Assembly: GCA_025963635.1 (NCBI GenBank)
Contig: JAOQAK010000080.1
Location: 62,001 to 126,000, forward strand
Length of the DNA: 64,000 nucleotides
Source of the DNA: Ferruginibacter sp.
GTDB lineage: Bacteria > Bacteroidota > Bacteroidia > Chitinophagales > Chitinophagaceae
Direction: 5' to 3'
Below the pieces are notes generated by a model. The model made no database searches and was not told the origin of the DNA. It saw nothing but the letters and a program-made list of their open reading frames with translations. Every line of letters starts with the position of its first letter. The stretch's first letter is position 1. Shown in pieces: positions 15,730-24,249 of the stretch. The translations under genes were made by a program, and so were the position numbers.

Positions 15730-16869
15730 TCAAAATGATTTTCCGTGTGTTTGTTTGATCAGCAATTTGGTAAGTGCAGGGAATTGCTTCATCATAGCTA
15801 TAAACCTGTTCGTGAGCCATTCTTTCCCAAACATTTTTTGAATACATCTCCCGGTGATAAGCCTTTTTGAAAACATTTTTTTCCATGCTATAGTATATGC
15901 ATTTTCCATTTCAGTCCTGGTGATTTTTTGCAGGATAAATGATGAAATAAAGGGTAATAGAATTTTGCTGCTGTGCAACGCCATACTCATCCCATTACCA
16001 CAAAGCGGTGTGATCATTCCTGCTGCATCTCCCAACATTAAAATATGGTTTTCTACCTGGGTTTTCTTAGAGAAAGATATTTGTGAAATAGTGACAGGTG
16101 ATCTATACATCATCTCACTATTTTCAAAAATATCCCGCAGGTATTTGTTTTTATAAAGCACCGATCGCTCCATAGCCTGTATCGAATTATTATTATTTTT
16201 TAGATTAGCTGCATTGGTGAGATAACAAAGACAGAACTGATCATCTTCTATTTTGGATATGCCACAATACCCATCTTTGAAGTTGTGCAATGCAATGGTG
16301 TCAGCAGGGAAATTGGTTTTGATATGATATTTTACCCCAATGAGATTATTGAGTTTACTGGTTTTCTGCGTGATGAAATTTCTTTTCAGCTTTAGGTCGA
16401 GGTTGCTTCGTTTACCAAAGCTGCCACAACATACTTTGCTCAGAAATCCGCCTGCACTGGTTTGCAACGTAAACTGGTCGCCTGCAAAGCACACCTCTTC
16501 TACTTTGCAATTTTGATGGATGATTACTCCCCTTTGTGCCGCAATTTCTTTTAATTGATTGTCCAGTGTGTAACGGCTGATTCCAAAGCCACCCAATGGT
16601 AAATTTTGTTGCAGGTACTTGCCACCCGGCGAGCTCACCACCAGCTTTTTTATAAGTGGAAGGTGCATATCCCGCAAGGGCAACCCAAGACCTTCAAGAA
16701 AATTCCAGCTTTCAAGACTTATGTACTCGCCGCACACTTTGTGAAAAGGATATTGTTCTTTTTCAAACAAGATCACACTGTGCCCGTGTTCTTTTACCTG
16801 TATAGAAAGGGCCAGGCCGGCAAGCCCGCCGCCAATAATAGATACATCATATTTTACCGGTTCATTCAT
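15730..16869 (-). CDS. FAD-dependent oxidoreductase (geranylgeranyl-reductase/hydroxylase type) of a type III PKS operon
   Basis: 379 residues from ATG 16869 (MNEPVKYDVSIIGGGLAGLA). This start overlaps the upstream methyltransferase stop by 8 nt, the same spacing as the previous gene pair. The N-terminal FAD motif is IIGGGLAGLALSIQ, with FEKEQYPFHKVCGEY after it, and the second FAD motif is LMLGDAAGMITPLCGNGMSM. These mark the flavoprotein group that includes p-hydroxybenzoate-hydroxylase-like monooxygenases and geranylgeranyl reductases. In Streptomyces srsABC the third gene is a flavin hydroxylase acting on alkylresorcinols, so ring hydroxylation is the favoured inference. It is the last gene of the operon. 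Confidence 0.8.
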   Translation of the reverse strand: MNEPVKYDVSIIGGGLAGLALSIQVKEHGHSVILFEKEQYPFHKVCGEYISLESWNFLEGLGLPLRDMHLPLIKKLVVSSPGGKYLQQNLPLGGFGISRYTLDNQLKEIAAQRGVIIHQNCKVEEVCFAGDQFTLQTSAGGFLSKVCCGSFGKRSNLDLKLKRNFITQKTSKLNNLIGVKYHIKTNFPADTIALHNFKDGYCGISKIEDDQFCLCYLTNAANLKNNNNSIQAMERSVLYKNKYLRDIFENSEMMYRSPVTISQISFSKKTQVENHILMLGDAAGMITPLCGNGMSMALHSSKILLPFISSFILQKITRTEMENAYTIAWKKMFSKRLITGRCIQKMFGKEWLTNRFIAMMKQFPALTKLLIKQTHGKSF

Positions 16870-17605
16870 TTGCAAATTTATTGACCTGTAATGGCATCTC
16901 CTGGTGCACATAAACAATTAAGTGCCTGAATGCCCATTTCCATTGAAGGGAATACCCGGTTATTCCTGCCTCACTATTTATCATTTGCCATTCCCTCTTT
17001 TTAAAGCCACGGACCACCGAAAGTGGAGCATCGTTTTTAACAAGATAAGAGCGGGAAAAAATAGCAGTAATCAATTTAATCGAATAATAAGCCAATGGAT
17101 GCCTGTGAAGATCATTGATAAAAAATCCGAGGCTTGAATTTTCTTTCATCCATCGAAGCATTTTCACAATATCCTTTTCAATAAAATGATGGCAAAAAAG
17201 AGAAGAGAAAATGATCCCTGGTGGTTGCTTTGTGAAATTTACTTCTTTATAATCTGAAACAATCCATTGTGCATTGAGTGTGGGATACTGTTGCCTTGCG
17301 AAGTCGATACAATCTTCTTTTATATCGATCCCAATAAAGCTAGCATTGATAGAATGATGATTACAGTATTTTTCAATCGCTTTAAGATTGTCGCCGCCAC
17401 CGCAACCAATTTCACAGATGATAATGGATTGATGAACTGGAAAGCTTTGCAGGATTTTTTTAACTCCATCCACCGTTATTTTGTGCCCACCAAGCAAGGA
17501 ATTGATTACATTCAATTCCTCCATGTTTTTTTGGACATCCGCAAAAGGAATGTCCGCGCCGTCTAATAATTCTTTTTTGTATGATCGCTTACTTAGACTA
17601 AGCAT
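16862..17605 (-). CDS. SAM-dependent methyltransferase of a type III PKS operon
   Basis: 247 residues from ATG 17605 (MLSLSKRSYKKELLDGADIP), which overlaps the polyketide synthase stop by 8 nt. An upstream start at 17644 is possible. The class I methyltransferase SAM loop is ICEIGCGGGDNLKAI, with the acidic ribose-binding end in FIGIDIKEDCIDFA and motif II near IIFSSLFCHHF. Position between a type III PKS and a flavoprotein matches SrsB, which O-methylates alkylresorcinols in Streptomyces. Substrate here is inferred from context. Confidence 0.8.
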   Translation of the reverse strand: MLSLSKRSYKKELLDGADIPFADVQKNMEELNVINSLLGGHKITVDGVKKILQSFPVHQSIIICEIGCGGGDNLKAIEKYCNHHSINASFIGIDIKEDCIDFARQQYPTLNAQWIVSDYKEVNFTKQPPGIIFSSLFCHHFIEKDIVKMLRWMKENSSLGFFINDLHRHPLAYYSIKLITAIFSRSYLVKNDAPLSVVRGFKKREWQMINSEAGITGYSLQWKWAFRHLIVYVHQEMPLQVNKFANE

Positions 17606-18698
17606 AAGTAGCGATAAATGTTTCCATGGTAAGACCCGGGCCAAATGCTGCGTTAAAAATTGTTGCTGCGTTACCGGTAGGTTGATTTTGTAATTCCAGC
17701 ATTATTTTCTCAAGAACAAATAGCAGGGTAGGAGAACTCATGTTGCCATAATTGTTAAGAACATCGTACGAGTATTGCAGGTGGGTTTTAGAAAGTCCTG
17801 CACTTTTTTCGATTGCTTCCAAAATCTTTGTTCCTCCTGGGTGAATGCACCAATGGCTGATATCGGCTTTATTCAGTGATGCATTTTTCAGTGCATTTTC
17901 AACCAAAGTATTAAAATCTTCTTTTACCAGGTCGGGAACATAACCTGACAGAGTCATTAAAAATCCTTTGGAAGAAAGTTTCCAGCTCATGTCCTTCTTG
18001 CCTTTAAATTCAACCTCTGAATAAAAATGTTTCAACGTAAATCCTTTATTGATACTTTCATCATGTTGAACCAATACTGCGGCACATCCATCCGCGAATA
18101 TCAGTGTGGAGGTGATATTGTCGATCGAGTTTTCCTTTTGAAAATGAAGGGTACAAAGTTCAGTACAAACAATTACCACATTCGCGTTAGTATTGGTCTT
18201 ACAAATTGCATCGGCAATTTTTAGGGCGTGAACGGCGGCATAACACCCCATAAAGTTTACAGAAGTTCTATAAATATTTCGCTGTAAACCCATCGCTTCC
18301 ATAATTTCAAGATCAAGCCCGGGTGCACTCATGCCGGTACAACTTACTGTAATCAAGTGAGTGATATCGTCGCTTTTAATAAGTCCATTTATACATTTCG
18401 AAATCGTTGTTACCGACAACGGTGCTGCATTGTCCGCGTAGCATTCCATCCTCTTTTCCAGGCTGGGAAAAGGTTCGAGACCAGGAGTGTCTTCATATAA
18501 TTTGCGTTCCGTTCCATTCAGGCTATAATCGGGTATCACTGAATACCTGGTGGTAATGCCACTATGCCGGTAAAGAAATTTCATTTTACGGGATTCATCG
18601 CTGTTAGTACAATAGATCGTATCAGCAAAAGAACATATATTTTCCTGTTGATGTTTATACGGTGGTACTCCTGTGGCTATCGAAACTATTTTGCTCAA
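17598..18698 (-). CDS. Type III polyketide synthase
   Basis: 366 residues, normal for the chalcone/stilbene synthase superfamily. The Cys-His-Asn triad is visible: Cys152 in SVNFMGCYAAVHA, His286 in WCIHPGGTKI and Asn319 in NNYGNMSSPTL. The CoA/acyl region includes TVSCTGMSAPGLD and ADGCAAVLV. Such enzymes extend a starter acyl-CoA with malonyl-CoA and cyclise the chain, giving alkylresorcinols, alkylpyrones or similar products. Its ATG overlaps the UbiA stop by 4 nt and its own stop overlaps the methyltransferase start, so the four genes are translationally coupled. The product likely is a prenylated or alkylated phenol or quinone. Confidence 0.93.
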   Translation of the reverse strand: MSKIVSIATGVPPYKHQQENICSFADTIYCTNSDESRKMKFLYRHSGITTRYSVIPDYSLNGTERKLYEDTPGLEPFPSLEKRMECYADNAAPLSVTTISKCINGLIKSDDITHLITVSCTGMSAPGLDLEIMEAMGLQRNIYRTSVNFMGCYAAVHALKIADAICKTNTNANVVIVCTELCTLHFQKENSIDNITSTLIFADGCAAVLVQHDESINKGFTLKHFYSEVEFKGKKDMSWKLSSKGFLMTLSGYVPDLVKEDFNTLVENALKNASLNKADISHWCIHPGGTKILEAIEKSAGLSKTHLQYSYDVLNNYGNMSSPTLLFVLEKIMLELQNQPTGNAATIFNAAFGPGLTMETFIATYA

Positions 18699-19564
18699 GT
18701 TTTCTCAATTAAAAATAAAACAATAAATGCTGCATTGGTAAAGATGGATGCGAGTACATTCATTCGCATGGTATAGACAAAATTTGCGCCACTATTGTTT
18801 GCAGCAACTTTTTTAAACCACCATACAAAATATACGAGCACAGGAATAAAAAAGATCTGGATGATGAAAAAACTTGTTTGCTGACCTGCAGTTATCAATT
18901 GAACAGCCAATGCCAACATAGCGAATAAATAGAGTATAGCTGTGAAAATGAATGTGCCGTTATATCCCAGCAACATGCTGATGGTAGTTACGCCATCTTC
19001 CTTATCCTGGCGGTGCTGGTAAATTTGTGTGAGTGGATAGAACCCGCCAATTAATAAAGATGCAGCGATCATCCCCGCAATTGGAACTTCCAGGGTTTTG
19101 TCTTTACTGGCACCATGCATTACTAAAAAAAAGGTGACTGCCCCCTGGAAGAGAATTACCGTTAAATAACCGATGATAGGATATTTTTTTAGCCGGATAC
19201 CCCGGTAACTATAAGCCCTTGAGGCGAGGATATAAGATACCAGGCCGAGTACAAACCATTTGCTGATAAGGCAACTCAACAAAATACCAATAATGTCCAG
19301 AATCACCGTTACATAAAACAATTGCCTGGTAGGTTGCAGTGGGTTTTTGAGACCACCGATACTGTCCGTATCTCTGTCCATATAACTGTTGTACCCGTTG
19401 CTTGCAGGGTATACCAGTAAATGCAGGATGATAAAAATAAGGATTGCATCGGTGGTATTGATGAAAGGGGTTTGACTTAATGCAAACCAATAAACAGGCA
19501 TAAGAAAAAACGAGAAATGAAACCGAAGCAGTTGTGTGGTAGATCGAACAAGCATGAAGCGCAA
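18695..19564 (-). CDS. UbiA family prenyltransferase
   Basis: 289 residues, almost wholly hydrophobic with about eight or nine spans. Both aspartate-rich, Mg-diphosphate-binding motifs are present: NGYNSYMDRDTDSIGG (Asp63, 65 and 67) and YQHRQDKEDGVTT (Asp186 and 190). UbiA enzymes attach a polyprenyl chain to an aromatic ring or polar head group at the membrane. It is the first gene of the UbiA, type III PKS, methyltransferase, flavoprotein operon, so it may prenylate the polyketide. It could instead act on a different acceptor. Confidence 0.9.
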   Translation of the reverse strand: MRFMLVRSTTQLLRFHFSFFLMPVYWFALSQTPFINTTDAILIFIILHLLVYPASNGYNSYMDRDTDSIGGLKNPLQPTRQLFYVTVILDIIGILLSCLISKWFVLGLVSYILASRAYSYRGIRLKKYPIIGYLTVILFQGAVTFFLVMHGASKDKTLEVPIAGMIAASLLIGGFYPLTQIYQHRQDKEDGVTTISMLLGYNGTFIFTAILYLFAMLALAVQLITAGQQTSFFIIQIFFIPVLVYFVWWFKKVAANNSGANFVYTMRMNVLASIFTNAAFIVLFLIEKT

Positions 19565-19814
19565 TAAATTTATACTGAAATATACATTACTTATCCGAGC
19601 CTTGGAACCTCAGTGTACATTAGTTAATAATTAATCGGTTGATTTTAATAAATGGTTGCCAGGCGGGGAAGGGGTGGCCCCACTTTGCCCTTTTCCCGCT
19701 CAACGGTATTATGCAAATTTCAACAAGTATTGCAGGATGAAGCCACTTTTTTCCGGGTAAAAAATGGTTAGAAATATCAATTGCTGTTTCATAAAAGCAA
19801 ACATGATAAACTTC

Positions 19815-19822
19815 TATCTTTG
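19815..19822 (+). promoter_or_regulatory. -7 promoter element deciding the LysE-family start
   Basis: TATCTTTG matches TAnnTTTG and ends 4 nt before an in-frame GTG at 19827. ATGs at 19764 and 19803 lie upstream of or at the promoter and cannot be used from it. Confidence 0.55.
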
Positions 19823-19826
19823 CCCG

Positions 19827-20510
19827 GTGAAAAAAATCTTCCGAATTTTTCTATGGGGTTTGATCATCAGTTTTCTCGGATCGTTGCCATTAGGAACCCT
19901 GAATGTAGCCGCCATGCAAATCGGTATCCAGGAAAGTATAAAGGATGCCATTTGGTTTTCCTTAGGTTCTTTGTTGGTAGAGATGATATATGTACGTGTT
20001 TCATTGGTAGGCATCGATTGGGTTCGTAAACAACAGAAGTTGATGAAGGCGATGGAGTGGATCACGCTGGCTATTATCGTTGCGCTTGCAATTGGGAGTT
20101 TCATCGCCGCCTCCAAAGGAGGTGGTAGCGCCAAAAATGTAATGTTTCACAATAATATGCACCGGTTCTTTTTAGGAATGTTTATGTGTGCTATTAACCC
20201 GGTGCAAATTCCATTTTGGTTTGGCTGGAGTACGGTATTGTTTACAAAGAAAATACTGGAACCAAGGCAATCCCATTACAACTGCTATATAGTGGGCATT
20301 GGGATAGGAACCCTGATGGGCAATTCTGTTTTTATTTTCGGAGGTAAATGGGTTGTTCAACGGATAGCTAACAGTCAGCAATACCTGAACTGGGTGATCG
20401 GTGGAATATTTGCATTGACCGCCCTGATTCAATTTATCAGGATCATGAGGAAAAAAGATGCGATTTCCAAGTTTACAGAAACACCGGGTTCTGTAACACC
20501 TGGTTTATAA
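19827..20510 (+). CDS. LysE-type translocator family membrane protein
   Basis: 227 residues from GTG 19827 (KKIFRIFLWGLIISFLGS), chosen because the -7 element ends at 19822. About six hydrophobic spans are present. The LysE/RhtB family opening is recognisable as FLGSLPLGTLNVAAMQIG with FSLGSLLVEMIYV, and the second half repeats the pattern in MCAINPVQIPFWFGW. Family members export amino acids or small metabolites by proton antiport. It sits upstream of and divergent from the polyketide operon, so it could export its product, but this is only positional. Confidence 0.7.
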   Translation: MKKIFRIFLWGLIISFLGSLPLGTLNVAAMQIGIQESIKDAIWFSLGSLLVEMIYVRVSLVGIDWVRKQQKLMKAMEWITLAIIVALAIGSFIAASKGGGSAKNVMFHNNMHRFFLGMFMCAINPVQIPFWFGWSTVLFTKKILEPRQSHYNCYIVGIGIGTLMGNSVFIFGGKWVVQRIANSQQYLNWVIGGIFALTALIQFIRIMRKKDAISKFTETPGSVTPGL

Positions 20511-20522
20511 TTCATACCAGCG

Positions 20523-20852
20523 TCAATCTACAATGAATAATTTGCAGCCGCATTTTGATTCACTCCTGTGGGCTTCATTTCCGTCACCAACGAAATAGTT
20601 CATTCCTGCCTTCAATACATAATTTCTGCCCTCTGCGAGGGTGGTCTGCATTTCACCTTCTATACAGTAAATAATATGCCCCTTGCTGCACCAGTGATCC
20701 GCTGAATAATTTGCTGAATATTCAACCAGTCTTATCCTTGTTTCATTCATTATAAATACTTTCCATGTAGCCACACCGGTGGTGCCGGAATGTGTTTCGG
20801 ATTCAATGGTAGTCCAATCCAGCGTTTGAAAGGGAAAAAAGGGAAGCGTCAT
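20523..20852 (-). CDS. Small cupin-fold protein with DHWC motif
   Basis: 109 residues. The single cupin barrel is suggested by RIRLVEYSANYSADHWCSKG, HIIYCIEGEMQTTLAEGR and GMNYFVGDGNEAHRS. The DHWC segment (DHCW-type cupin family) replaces the usual HxH metal motif, so metal binding is uncertain. It starts 1 nt after the stop of the membrane (Fe-S) protein gene and is certainly in its operon. Function is unknown. Confidence 0.7.
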   Translation of the reverse strand: MTLPFFPFQTLDWTTIESETHSGTTGVATWKVFIMNETRIRLVEYSANYSADHWCSKGHIIYCIEGEMQTTLAEGRNYVLKAGMNYFVGDGNEAHRSESKCGCKLFIVD

Positions 20853-20853
20853 T

Positions 20854-22179
20854 TTAAGGAGTTGTGGAGTTCAATTCTTCGGCCCATTTGTCCCGGTCGT
20901 CAGGACTAAACTTCCATGGGGCGAAATTATTTTCAATATTCCCGAACATTCCGTTCCATTCATTCGGCGCATTGCTGTCTTCCATTACCAATGAACGGCG
21001 CAATTCTAAAATAATATCCAGCGGGTGAATACTAACGGGGCATTCTTCTACGCAGGCATTACAGGTAGTGCAGGCCCGCAGTTCTTCAACGGTGATGTAA
21101 TTGTATAATAATGTTTTTCCATCGTCTTTAAACTCACCATTGACGTTGATATTGTGGCCCACTTCCTGTAAACGATCCCGGGTGTCCATCACGATTTTTC
21201 GTGGACTCAATGCTTTACCGGTTTTTGTGGCCGGACAGGCCGCACTGCATCTGCCACATTCTGTGCAACTATATGCATCGAGCAGGTTTTTCCAGCTAAG
21301 GTCAAAGACATCTTTGGCGCCAAATTTCATGGGCGCCGCTTCTCCTGCCGGGGCCAATTCGGGCTGCATCATGTATTTCACTTCATCCTGCACATTTTTC
21401 ATATTATCCATCCTGCCGCGGGGAACCTGCCTTGCATACCATGCATTTGGGAAAGCCAGCAAAATATGCAGGTGCTTGCTGTAAGGCAGGTAATTGAGAA
21501 AGGCGAAAATACCGAGAATGTGCATACACCAGCCGGTTCTTTCAATCGCCATTAAAGTTGAAACCGATAACCCACTAAAAAAGGGTGCCAGTAAACCGGA
21601 AAAAAGGAAGTTGCCTGTATCATGATAATGTTCGGTTCCACGTAATTGCAACGCACGGTCGGCCGTGTTCATCGTAAGAAACAAACTCATCAGGATGATC
21701 TCCGCTACCAGGATGTAATTGGCATCGCTTCGCGGCCAGCCGTTCAAATCCCTGCTGGTAAAGCGCTTCAGCTTTAGAATATTTCTCCTGGAAAGAAAAG
21801 CGATACATACGATAATGACTCCTACTGCCAATACTTCAAAAAAATTGATCAGGAGCGGATAAGCATTTCCAAGAACAGGGAAAAACAGTCGATGGGTGCC
21901 AGCTATCCCATCCAGCACAATCTCGAGTACTTCAATATTAATGATAATAAAACCGGCATAAATAACAAAATGCATCACGGCCACCAACTTGTTTTTAAAC
22001 ATTTTCTTTTGGCCAAAGGCAAGCAGCAACAAATTTCTCCAGCGTTGTTTCGGATCACCGCTCAAATCTTCCTCCTTTCCCAGTAAAATATTACGGCGGA
22101 TCTGCAATATGTTTTTTGAAAAAAGCCATACGGCTACAGCAATGAAAGCAATAAATATAACCTGCGGTAGAAATTCCAT
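20854..22179 (-). CDS. Membrane-bound (Fe-S) oxidoreductase subunit
   Basis: 441 residues. The N-terminal half has about six hydrophobic spans (HFVIYAGFIIINIEVLEIVL, LLINFFEVLAVGVIIVCIAF and others) resembling a NarI/HdrE-like membrane domain. The C-terminal half carries two [4Fe-4S] motifs, CTECGRCSAACPATKTG and CTTCNACVEECPVSIHP. This suits electron transfer from the quinone pool to a soluble CCG-domain partner. The partner candidate is the CCG-domain protein at 13723-14499 on the same strand. The substrate of the complex is unknown. A 1-nt spaced cupin gene follows. Nothing else is evident in the 322 bp upstream except a short repeat copy. Confidence 0.85.
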   Translation of the reverse strand: MEFLPQVIFIAFIAVAVWLFSKNILQIRRNILLGKEEDLSGDPKQRWRNLLLLAFGQKKMFKNKLVAVMHFVIYAGFIIINIEVLEIVLDGIAGTHRLFFPVLGNAYPLLINFFEVLAVGVIIVCIAFLSRRNILKLKRFTSRDLNGWPRSDANYILVAEIILMSLFLTMNTADRALQLRGTEHYHDTGNFLFSGLLAPFFSGLSVSTLMAIERTGWCMHILGIFAFLNYLPYSKHLHILLAFPNAWYARQVPRGRMDNMKNVQDEVKYMMQPELAPAGEAAPMKFGAKDVFDLSWKNLLDAYSCTECGRCSAACPATKTGKALSPRKIVMDTRDRLQEVGHNINVNGEFKDDGKTLLYNYITVEELRACTTCNACVEECPVSIHPLDIILELRRSLVMEDSNAPNEWNGMFGNIENNFAPWKFSPDDRDKWAEELNSTTP

Positions 22180-22473
22180 AGATCGTTTTTGTGAGTGCTA
22201 AGATAATTATCAAACGTCAATTCGAAGAAATATATGAACTGTCGAACAGAAGCAGGTTTTAAAACGGTTGAGTCGTCTGGGGTATAAATCCAAGGCGAAA
22301 AGTTTCTATCGGTTCGGCAAAGGACCGGGTAGCTTTCCTCCTGTGGCGAAACCTTGAACATTTCGCTTCAAGGCTTTCCCTATGGGAGAAGTATTATTCA
22401 AAACGTTTATCCCGGGAGCTTATGCAATTTTGTAAAACTCTGCCACGTATAAAGTGATCAATTATTAGTATAA

Positions 22474-22488
22474 ATTCGTGCAATTAGT
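22474..22488. repeat. Second copy of a 15-base intergenic motif
   Basis: ATTCGTGCAATTAGT matches 2248-2262 at 14 of 15 positions. A GCCACG also precedes it at 22442, like the first copy. It ends 13 nt before the next start codon. Confidence 0.35.
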
Positions 22489-22501
22489 ATAAAATATTCC
22501 T

Positions 22502-23014
22502 ATGGCAGAAAAAAAATACATTTTATCGAAAGAAGTGGCTGAAAAAAAGCTTCGCAGGATGGCGCTGCAGGTGGCTGAGCAAAATTACGATGAGCCACAA
22601 TTGACTTTAATTGGCATAAAGGAAAACGGGATTGTTATTGCCCGTAAAATCAGCACCTACCTGCAGGAGGTATATAATGGAGAAATTATCGTAGTGGAGC
22701 TTTCCATGAATAAAAGAAAGCCTGCAGCCATAAAATTGGAGCCTTCCATGGATTACAATGGCAAAACGGTTATAATAATAGATGATGTGGCCAACAGCGG
22801 AAGTACCATGCTGTATGCCCTAAAGCCCTTGCTGGAAACGCATCCAAAAAAAATCCAAACACTTGCATTGGTGGAAAGAACCCATAAATCATTCCCCATT
22901 GATGTGGATTATGTTGGCCTTTCTATTTCAACCACCCTTGATGAACATATTTATGTAGAATTGGATGGTGATGAAATAGCCGGGGCGTGGATGGAATTGG
23001 ATTTGGTGACGTAG
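22502..23014 (+). CDS. Phosphoribosyltransferase family protein (PyrR-like)
   Basis: 170 residues with the type I phosphoribosyltransferase fold. The PRPP-binding loop is VIIIDDVANSGSTM, two acidic residues followed by the phosphate loop, and the pyrophosphate region is LIGIKENGIVIARKI. The overall layout resembles the second phosphoribosyltransferase in the window, the pyrR gene at 46332, but the C-terminus (VELDGDEIAGAWMELDLVT) differs. Substrate base is not identifiable. The last codons and the stop are embedded in a 54-bp perfect palindrome. Confidence 0.8.
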   Translation: MAEKKYILSKEVAEKKLRRMALQVAEQNYDEPQLTLIGIKENGIVIARKISTYLQEVYNGEIIVVELSMNKRKPAAIKLEPSMDYNGKTVIIIDDVANSGSTMLYALKPLLETHPKKIQTLALVERTHKSFPIDVDYVGLSISTTLDEHIYVELDGDEIAGAWMELDLVT

Positions 23015-23051
23015 AGACGCAATGCATTGCGTCTCTACGTCACCAAATCCA
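22998..23051. repeat. 54-bp perfect palindrome between convergent genes, likely bidirectional terminator
   Basis: The sequence is its own reverse complement from 22998 to 23051, with the axis between 23024 and 23025 (TGCA). The outer part reads TGGATTTGGTGAC and the core begins GTAGAGACGCAATGCA. It contains the stop codon of the phosphoribosyltransferase gene (23012-23014) and ends one base before the stop codon of the convergent DUF2279 gene. The core matches the repeat pair at 14528-14584. Confidence 0.85.
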
Positions 23052-24179
23052 TTAAAACACCAACGCCTTCAATTTAAATTTTCCGTTCGAAAATTCCAGG
23101 CTGGGTGCAGGCATTTTAAAAGCGCTCAAAAGGGTAAGTAAAGCCTTCACGCCCTTTTTCTTTGTTCTGATTTTGGTGAAATCTATATCTGGTGCCAGGT
23201 ACCACTGCCGGTATCGTTTAATGTCATGCCTGTCGAAAGTGATATTGCCGTTTACATCTTTAGCGACATTCTCCCTTGCTCCAAACAGTCCTTCGGCACC
23301 ATAGCCCACCGCTACTGAAAGCCACGGCGGTAACTTAGATTCCGGAAAAAATGAATGAATATTGCCGCTCGCCCATATTGTCAGCGAATTGTAATCCTTG
23401 TTAAGCCGTTCGAGCAGGCTTTTGCCGTAGATTTTATCAGCCCTGTTATTTAGTTCGTCAGTTCCATAATCATTTTTGTGGAAAGACAATTTTAATTTTA
23501 CCCGCTGATCATCCCATGCTAGTTCCTGTGCAATCAGTATTCCACTTCCCATTGTATTGGCAGCCATATCTCCCCAACTCCAGCCCCATGCCGTACTGAA
23601 ACCGTCCAGCGTTTCTATAATGGTTTGGTATACTATACCACTCAACCCGCCAAACCAGATTCTCTTTTTACGCTCAATGCCCGTCCAGCGCCAAAGTTCC
23701 ATACTCATACGGCTTTCGATATATGCGCCAAACATATGGCCCCCTTTATCTACCTGCAGCCATTCCTTGTTGTCGTTAAAAAAATGAAAACTGCTTCTTG
23801 GATAATTGGTATACCATGAATTGTTTAAACTAACCAGTATTGCAGAATAGACCGTTATGTTAGTGGCAGCCACCGCCCAAACCCTTGTTTTTTTTTGCTT
23901 GTCGGTAAGTGTTTTATTAAGTGATAAATCTTTAAAAGATGCCAGGTGCGGCTGTTCATTAGTTAACCTGCTTAAACTGGTATCCGGATTTACTTTTGTA
24001 ACCGAATCCTGTGCAAGCGCAGAAAATTGGCATGTCAGGCAAACCACGAGGAAACATATCACCTTGAGAAAATGAACGTCATACCTTAAGGAAATGGGAA
24101 ATGGAGTAGTTAAAGATGGGGCATTTTCAAAGGAACAGCGCTTTATCGAAGCTGATCTTTGATGGAATGGTTGGTTCAT
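23052..24179 (-). CDS. DUF2279 (YfiM-like) protein
   Basis: 375 residues from ATG 24179 (MNQPFHQRSASI), chosen because a minus-strand -7 element ends 6 nt upstream. A longer frame to 24263 would overlap the divergent mutase gene. A hydrophobic signal-like segment (FLKVICFLVVCLTCQFSALA) lies unusually far in, at about residues 38-57, so an internal GTG may be the true start. The DUF2279 core includes WLQVDKGGHMFGAYIESRMS, ELWRWTG, IETLDGFSTAWGWSWGDMAA and ANTMGSGILIAQEL. The family is uncharacterised, probably outer-membrane or periplasmic. Confidence 0.8.
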   Translation of the reverse strand: MNQPFHQRSASIKRCSFENAPSLTTPFPISLRYDVHFLKVICFLVVCLTCQFSALAQDSVTKVNPDTSLSRLTNEQPHLASFKDLSLNKTLTDKQKKTRVWAVAATNITVYSAILVSLNNSWYTNYPRSSFHFFNDNKEWLQVDKGGHMFGAYIESRMSMELWRWTGIERKKRIWFGGLSGIVYQTIIETLDGFSTAWGWSWGDMAANTMGSGILIAQELAWDDQRVKLKLSFHKNDYGTDELNNRADKIYGKSLLERLNKDYNSLTIWASGNIHSFFPESKLPPWLSVAVGYGAEGLFGARENVAKDVNGNITFDRHDIKRYRQWYLAPDIDFTKIRTKKKGVKALLTLLSAFKMPAPSLEFSNGKFKLKALVF

Positions 24180-24185
24180 AAAAAA

Positions 24186-24232
24186 CAAATTTACTGCTAT
24201 ATGCTTTATTATAGCTGAAACAATTATTTTTG
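24186..24232. promoter_or_regulatory. Divergent -7 elements for DUF2279 and phosphohexomutase genes
   Basis: Minus strand: CAAATTTA at 24186-24193 is TAAATTTG, 6 nt before ATG 24179. Plus strand: TATTTTTG at 24225-24232, 17 nt before ATG 24250. Both fit TAnnTTTG. Confidence 0.55.
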
Positions 24233-24249
24233 AGCCGTAAACCAAAAAT

